A DNA stretch of 8,770 nt from positions 1 through 8,770 of the forward strand of contig JAKORH010000011.1 of the NCBI GenBank assembly GCA_029777935.1, written 5' to 3'. Positions 6,701-8,770 of this stretch are shown here, piece by piece. Each line of letters begins with the position of its first letter. Within the stretch, counting starts at the first letter, position 1. Made by a program: the position numbers and the translations under genes. Source of the DNA: Pseudomonadota bacterium. GTDB taxonomy: Bacteria; Pseudomonadota; Gammaproteobacteria; Burkholderiales; Burkholderiaceae. The notes under the pieces are model-generated. The model had not been told where the DNA came from, did no database searches, and saw only the letters and a program-made list of their open reading frames with translations.

Positions 6701-8770
6701 GCTCCGGCTCCTCCGCGAGCGGCGTCTCTGCGCTCGGCGCTGCAGCCGCGGGCGGCGGGATCTCGAATTCGAATTCCGGCACGTCAACCGCGAATGCTTC
6801 GGCGTGTTCCGCGGGCTCCCTGGGTGCTTCGACCGGCGCGGCCGGAGCTGCCGGCGCTGGCGCGGGCTGCGCCTCGAAGCCGGCGAGGACGAATGGCCCG
6901 CCTTCGCGCACGCGGTTGGCGGCCTGCACCAGCGCGTCGCTGTCGATGACAGCCTTCGGATCGGTCGCGATCTGCCTGATCCAGCCACGCATCAGAGTGC
7001 GCGCGGCCGATGCGAGCCGGATCAGGTCGTCGGTGGCCGGTCGCTCCTGCGACAGCCACAGGTTGAAGCACTGTTCGATCGCCCACGCACCTTCGCCGAA
7101 GGTCTTCAGCCCGACCATGCGGCTGGAGCCCTTGAGCGTGTGGAATGCGCGCCGCGTCGTAGTGAGCGTTGCGTGGTCGGACGGGTGCGCGGCAAGGCGG
7201 TCGAGTTGTGCATCGATCGTGTCGAGCACGTCATTGGCTTCCTCGACGAAGATGCCGAGCAGCTCGGCGTCGGCAGCCGCGTCGGTTGCCGGCAGCGGCG
7301 CAGTCGCGGTCGCCGGCGCAGCCGCAGGCGGCGGCGCGAATATCTGCAGCAGTTCGGCGACCGAACTGGCGTTGCTGACCTCGTGCAATTGCTTGACCAG
7401 CACTGCCGCGCGTGCGGCGCGCTGCTTCAGCGCGTCGTCGTCGAGCAGGTCGGCGTCGTTGGTGAGCTGCGGCAGGATCTGGTCGAACTCGCGCAGCGCG
7501 GCGGTCTCGCCGGAAGCCAGCCGCTGCGCCAGCGCGCACGCCTGCTCGACATGGCTGCGCGCGGACGATTCGACGTTTTCGACCGCCGCGCCCCCCATGC
7601 GCGTGATCGGACCCATGTCGCCTTCGCGCAGCGCCGCTTCGTCGATCGGCGCCACCGCCAGGTCGGCACTGAACACGCCGGCGTCCGCGTCCCAGCGGAA
7701 CATGCCGCGCGGCCGGTCCGTTTCCTGCGCCAGCGTCTCGACGAAGAAGCCGACCGCGCCGAGGTTGTTCGCGATGCGAACGAACTCCTGCTGGCCCGGC
7801 GTCGAGTCGGGCCGGGCGAACCCCCCGATCGCGTTCTGCGCGTTGCGGATCGCCGCGACCGGGTCGTCGTGGCCGAGCAGCGACAGCACGCCGGCGATCT
7901 GGTCCAGCATCGGCGGCGTGGCGGCGAGTTCGGCGCGTTCGGCCGGCTGGCGGAAGAAACGGTCGAGCCGCTGCTCGACTTCGCGCAGCGTGGCCTGCGT
8001 CTCGGCCACGACCGTGCTCATCGTCAGCTTGTCCTGTGCCTTGCGCGCCAGTTCGGTCAGCCATGGTCCGAGGTCCGGCAGCGGCTGGTCGTTGCGGGCG
8101 GCCATCAGCCGCTCGGCGACCTGGCGCGCGCGGCTCTCGAACTGCGGCTCCATGTGCGGCAGCTCTTCGACGCCGAGGTCGATGAACAGCAGCGCCGAGG
8201 CGATCTCGATGCCGAGCGTCTCGCGCACCGACGGCGAAAGGTGGCCGACGTCGGCAGCGAGCGAGCCGACCGTCTCCAGCACGATGTCGATCGCCGGCGC
8301 GCCGATGCGGTGTACCGCCTTGCGCGCGATCTGGACCTCGTGCCCGAACTTGGCCGTGTCGTTCGACATTCCACTCGCGAGCGGGCTCCACAACGCCTTG
8401 GCCTGCGCCAGCGCTTCCTTCAGGGTGCGCAGCTGCTCGGGATCGATCGAGGTCAGCGTGGCGCGCTCGAAATCGGGCGGAATCAGCGCATCGAGCCCGT
8501 ACAGCCGCTTGACTTCCGCCACGCGCGGCTCGCCCGGCGCCGCGCGGCCGACGTAATACAGCGCGTCGATCATCAGCCGCTCGGCGACCGCGCTGCTGCC
8601 TTCGATCACGCGCCGCAGCTGCAGGTTCAGCCGCGCCAGCACGCGCTTGAGGTCGACGTCGACCGGCAGATGCTCGGCGGCGAGCGCATCCATCAGGCCG
8701 CGCACGACCCACCAGAAGCTGCGCGCCAACCCGCGCTGCGGCAGGTTCTCCAGATCGAGCAGCGCGTCCC
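3702..8770 (-). CDS. chpA: PilL/ChpA-type hybrid chemosensory histidine kinase (N-terminus off window)
   Basis: This is the core CheA-like kinase of the type IV pilus chemosensory pathway. It should autophosphorylate its Hpt histidines and pass phosphate to PilG/PilH-type regulators. The frame is open to the right edge, giving 1688 residues (number 1 is the codon at 8766-8768). Residues 1-475 are helical and resemble the FimL/ChpA scaffold region. Hpt1 (about 500-600) has FHTLKGSSRMVG with His543. Hpt2 (about 704-812) has AHSLAGISSTVG with His747. Hpt3 (about 931-1030) has LHTAKGSARMAG with His975. A long coiled-coil dimerisation segment spans about 1073-1225. The ATPase has an N-box EHLVRNAIAHG (1260-1270), DDGVG (1305-1309) and GRGVGMD (1356-1362). 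A CheW-like domain (about 1396-1530) and a receiver (1563-1680; Asp1568, Asp1569, phospho-acceptor Asp1612, Thr1642, Lys1664) complete it. Pro/Ala/Glu linkers separate the Hpt modules. P. aeruginosa ChpA has more phosphotransfer domains, so others may lie off the edge. Confidence 0.95.
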   Translation of the reverse strand, partial: DALLDLENLPQRGLARSFWWVVRGLMDALAAEHLPVDVDLKRVLARLNLQLRRVIEGSSAVAERLMIDALYYVGRAAPGEPRVAEVKRLYGLDALIPPDFERATLTSIDPEQLRTLKEALAQAKALWSPLASGMSNDTAKFGHEVQIARKAVHRIGAPAIDIVLETVGSLAADVGHLSPSVRETLGIEIASALLFIDLGVEELPHMEPQFESRARQVAERLMAARNDQPLPDLGPWLTELARKAQDKLTMSTVVAETQATLREVEQRLDRFFRQPAERAELAATPPMLDQIAGVLSLLGHDDPVAAIRNAQNAIGGFARPDSTPGQQEFVRIANNLGAVGFFVETLAQETDRPRGMFRWDADAGVFSADLAVAPIDEAALREGDMGPITRMGGAAVENVESSARSHVEQACALAQRLASGETAALREFDQILPQLTNDADLLDDDALKQRAARAAVLVKQLHEVSNASSVAELLQIFAPPPAAAPATATAPLPATDAAADAELLGIFVEEANDVLDTIDAQLDRLAAHPSDHATLTTTRRAFHTLKGSSRMVGLKTFGEGAWAIEQCFNLWLSQERPATDDLIRLASAARTLMRGWIRQIATDPKAVIDSDALVQAANRVREGGPFVLAGFEAQPAPAPAAPAAPVEAPREPAEHAEAFAVDVPEFEFEIPPPAAAAPSAETPLAEEPEPVAANEVRRIGPVAVSHGLYSVFLNESDECIRTLAQDASEWRHEPQRPAAADAARRAHSLAGISSTVGLEPVLAIADPLDDLLHELSGDAGVHVTLTPSQFDTLERVIERMRGMLHQFAAGIYPDAAPLEAAAVQELLSIVRAQAALHLPAEVDEEALAEGAAAPETPTPPAAQTPPPEEAAPPEEAAPVEESAPLEEAAPVEEGAPTAEAAAETAALIEQISTGAPREEPRPVAPTVQDELDPDLLPVFLTEGADLLPAIGAQLRALAARPNDHDVARELMRQLHTAKGSARMAGAMRLGELVHDMEARIEASMHLADVPAGLIDDLHGAYDHAMGLFEALQSGGATPAAAEAAAPARTVEAPAAAEEITATVAAPATAPGANFIRVRADVLDKLVDHAGEVAIARAKLENEVTTLRGAIVDLTENIQRLRSQLREVEIQADAQIQARSDQLSRESAAFDPLEYDRYTRLQELTRMLRETVEDVAMVQGSMLKGVQLADSDLTAQGRLTRELQQQLMRVRLVTFASISERLYRVARQAAKELDKRVNLDIRGAHTEIDRGVLEKMSAPFEHLVRNAIAHGLEAPAERRAAGKPETGELKIDVRQEANEIIVVISDDGVGLNLERIRARAIEQGLIAPEQPVGERELMEMIFAPGFSTATEVTELAGRGVGMDVVRSELASFGGRAAVSTERGRGTRFTLYLPLTLAVMQVVLAKVGLRRYALPSGMVEQVLRFRPAELARSIGDGMIDVPGIGPIVLRPLAQLLGEEITLAHVKQIPVIVLKSGDDRLAIAVDDVSNNQEVVVKNVGASVSRLAGVLGATILGNGEIVLIINPVQLIMRAPEPPTLADAHLPLPSEEDGAEGAAESIVAAPAQVMVVDDSLTVRRVTQRLLERHGYEVLQAKDGVDALRQLQDTRPDLMLVDIEMPRMDGFDLTRNVRGNAATRDIPIIMITSRTAEKHRRFAFELGVNEYLGKPYQEDELLALIRRYLAERNQRVPA
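6066..6173 (-). repeat. Six tandem 18-bp units coding P-x-E-E-A-A hexapeptides
   Basis: Within the linker between Hpt2 and Hpt3 of the kinase, six consecutive 18-bp units encode PPEEAA, PPEEAA, PVEESA, PLEEAA, PVEEGA and PTAEAA. The two units nearest Hpt2 are almost identical in DNA and the copies diverge toward Hpt3. All units keep the frame. The encoded stretch is acidic, proline-rich and surely disordered, so it acts as a flexible tether. The repeat could vary in number between strains through slippage. Confidence 0.85.

Noticed and set aside
6673..8556. 627-residue + strand open frame antisense to the kinase
   Set aside because: It is Ser/Ala-rich with no domain, as expected of the complementary frame of a GC-rich gene. 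The - strand frame has clear domains throughout.
8727..8729. TTG as the start of the kinase
   Set aside because: The frame stays open to the window edge and the residues upstream (DALLDLENLPQRG) continue a family-like sequence, so this is an internal leucine.

Overview
The window is very GC-rich, with strong G/C third-position bias and dense coding. It looks like chromosomal DNA from a betaproteobacterium of the Burkholderiales/Rhodocyclales type. That placement is an inference from protein style: the class-2 PyrF and the PilL/ChpA-type chemosensory kinase. I see no tRNA, rRNA, insertion sequence, CRISPR array, phage gene or compositional island.

Left block (1-1815, + strand): three closely packed genes that read as one operon whose beginning lies off the left edge. 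They are the C-terminal part of a MacB/DevA-type ABC ATPase, a 208-residue FmdE-like protein, and a Crp/Fnr-family regulator. The regulator has no cysteine and lacks the cAMP-binding Arg-Ser pair, but it has an FNR-like E-x-x-S-R recognition helix. Together they suggest an exporter with an accessory protein and its own regulator. The substrate and signal cannot be read from the sequence.

Middle block (1790-3556): pyrF, the orotidine 5'-phosphate decarboxylase of de novo UMP synthesis, lies on the - strand. It starts at a TTG codon and its 3' end overlaps the end of the Crp/Fnr gene by 26 bp. A 63-bp gap separates it from a divergent + strand gene for a ten-helix EamA/DMT-family permease. A perfect 11-bp GC-rich hairpin follows the permease gene, with two weaker hairpins after it, in the 145-bp convergent gap.

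Right block (3702-8770, - strand): more than half the window is one giant gene, open at the right edge. It encodes a PilL/ChpA-type hybrid chemosensory histidine kinase, the core kinase of the twitching-motility (type IV pilus) Chp system. In order it has a FimL-like helical N-terminal region, three Hpt domains, an extended dimerisation coiled coil, a CheA-type ATPase, a CheW-like domain and a receiver domain. Pro/Ala/Glu linkers join the Hpt modules, and one of them carries six tandem hexapeptide repeats. Its usual partners pilG, pilH, pilI and pilJ would be expected just beyond the right edge.

I do not see a clearly new system. The least understood part is the ABC/FmdE-like/Crp-Fnr operon. 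The most structurally interesting part is the multi-Hpt kinase with its degenerate middle Hpt and its repeat linker.
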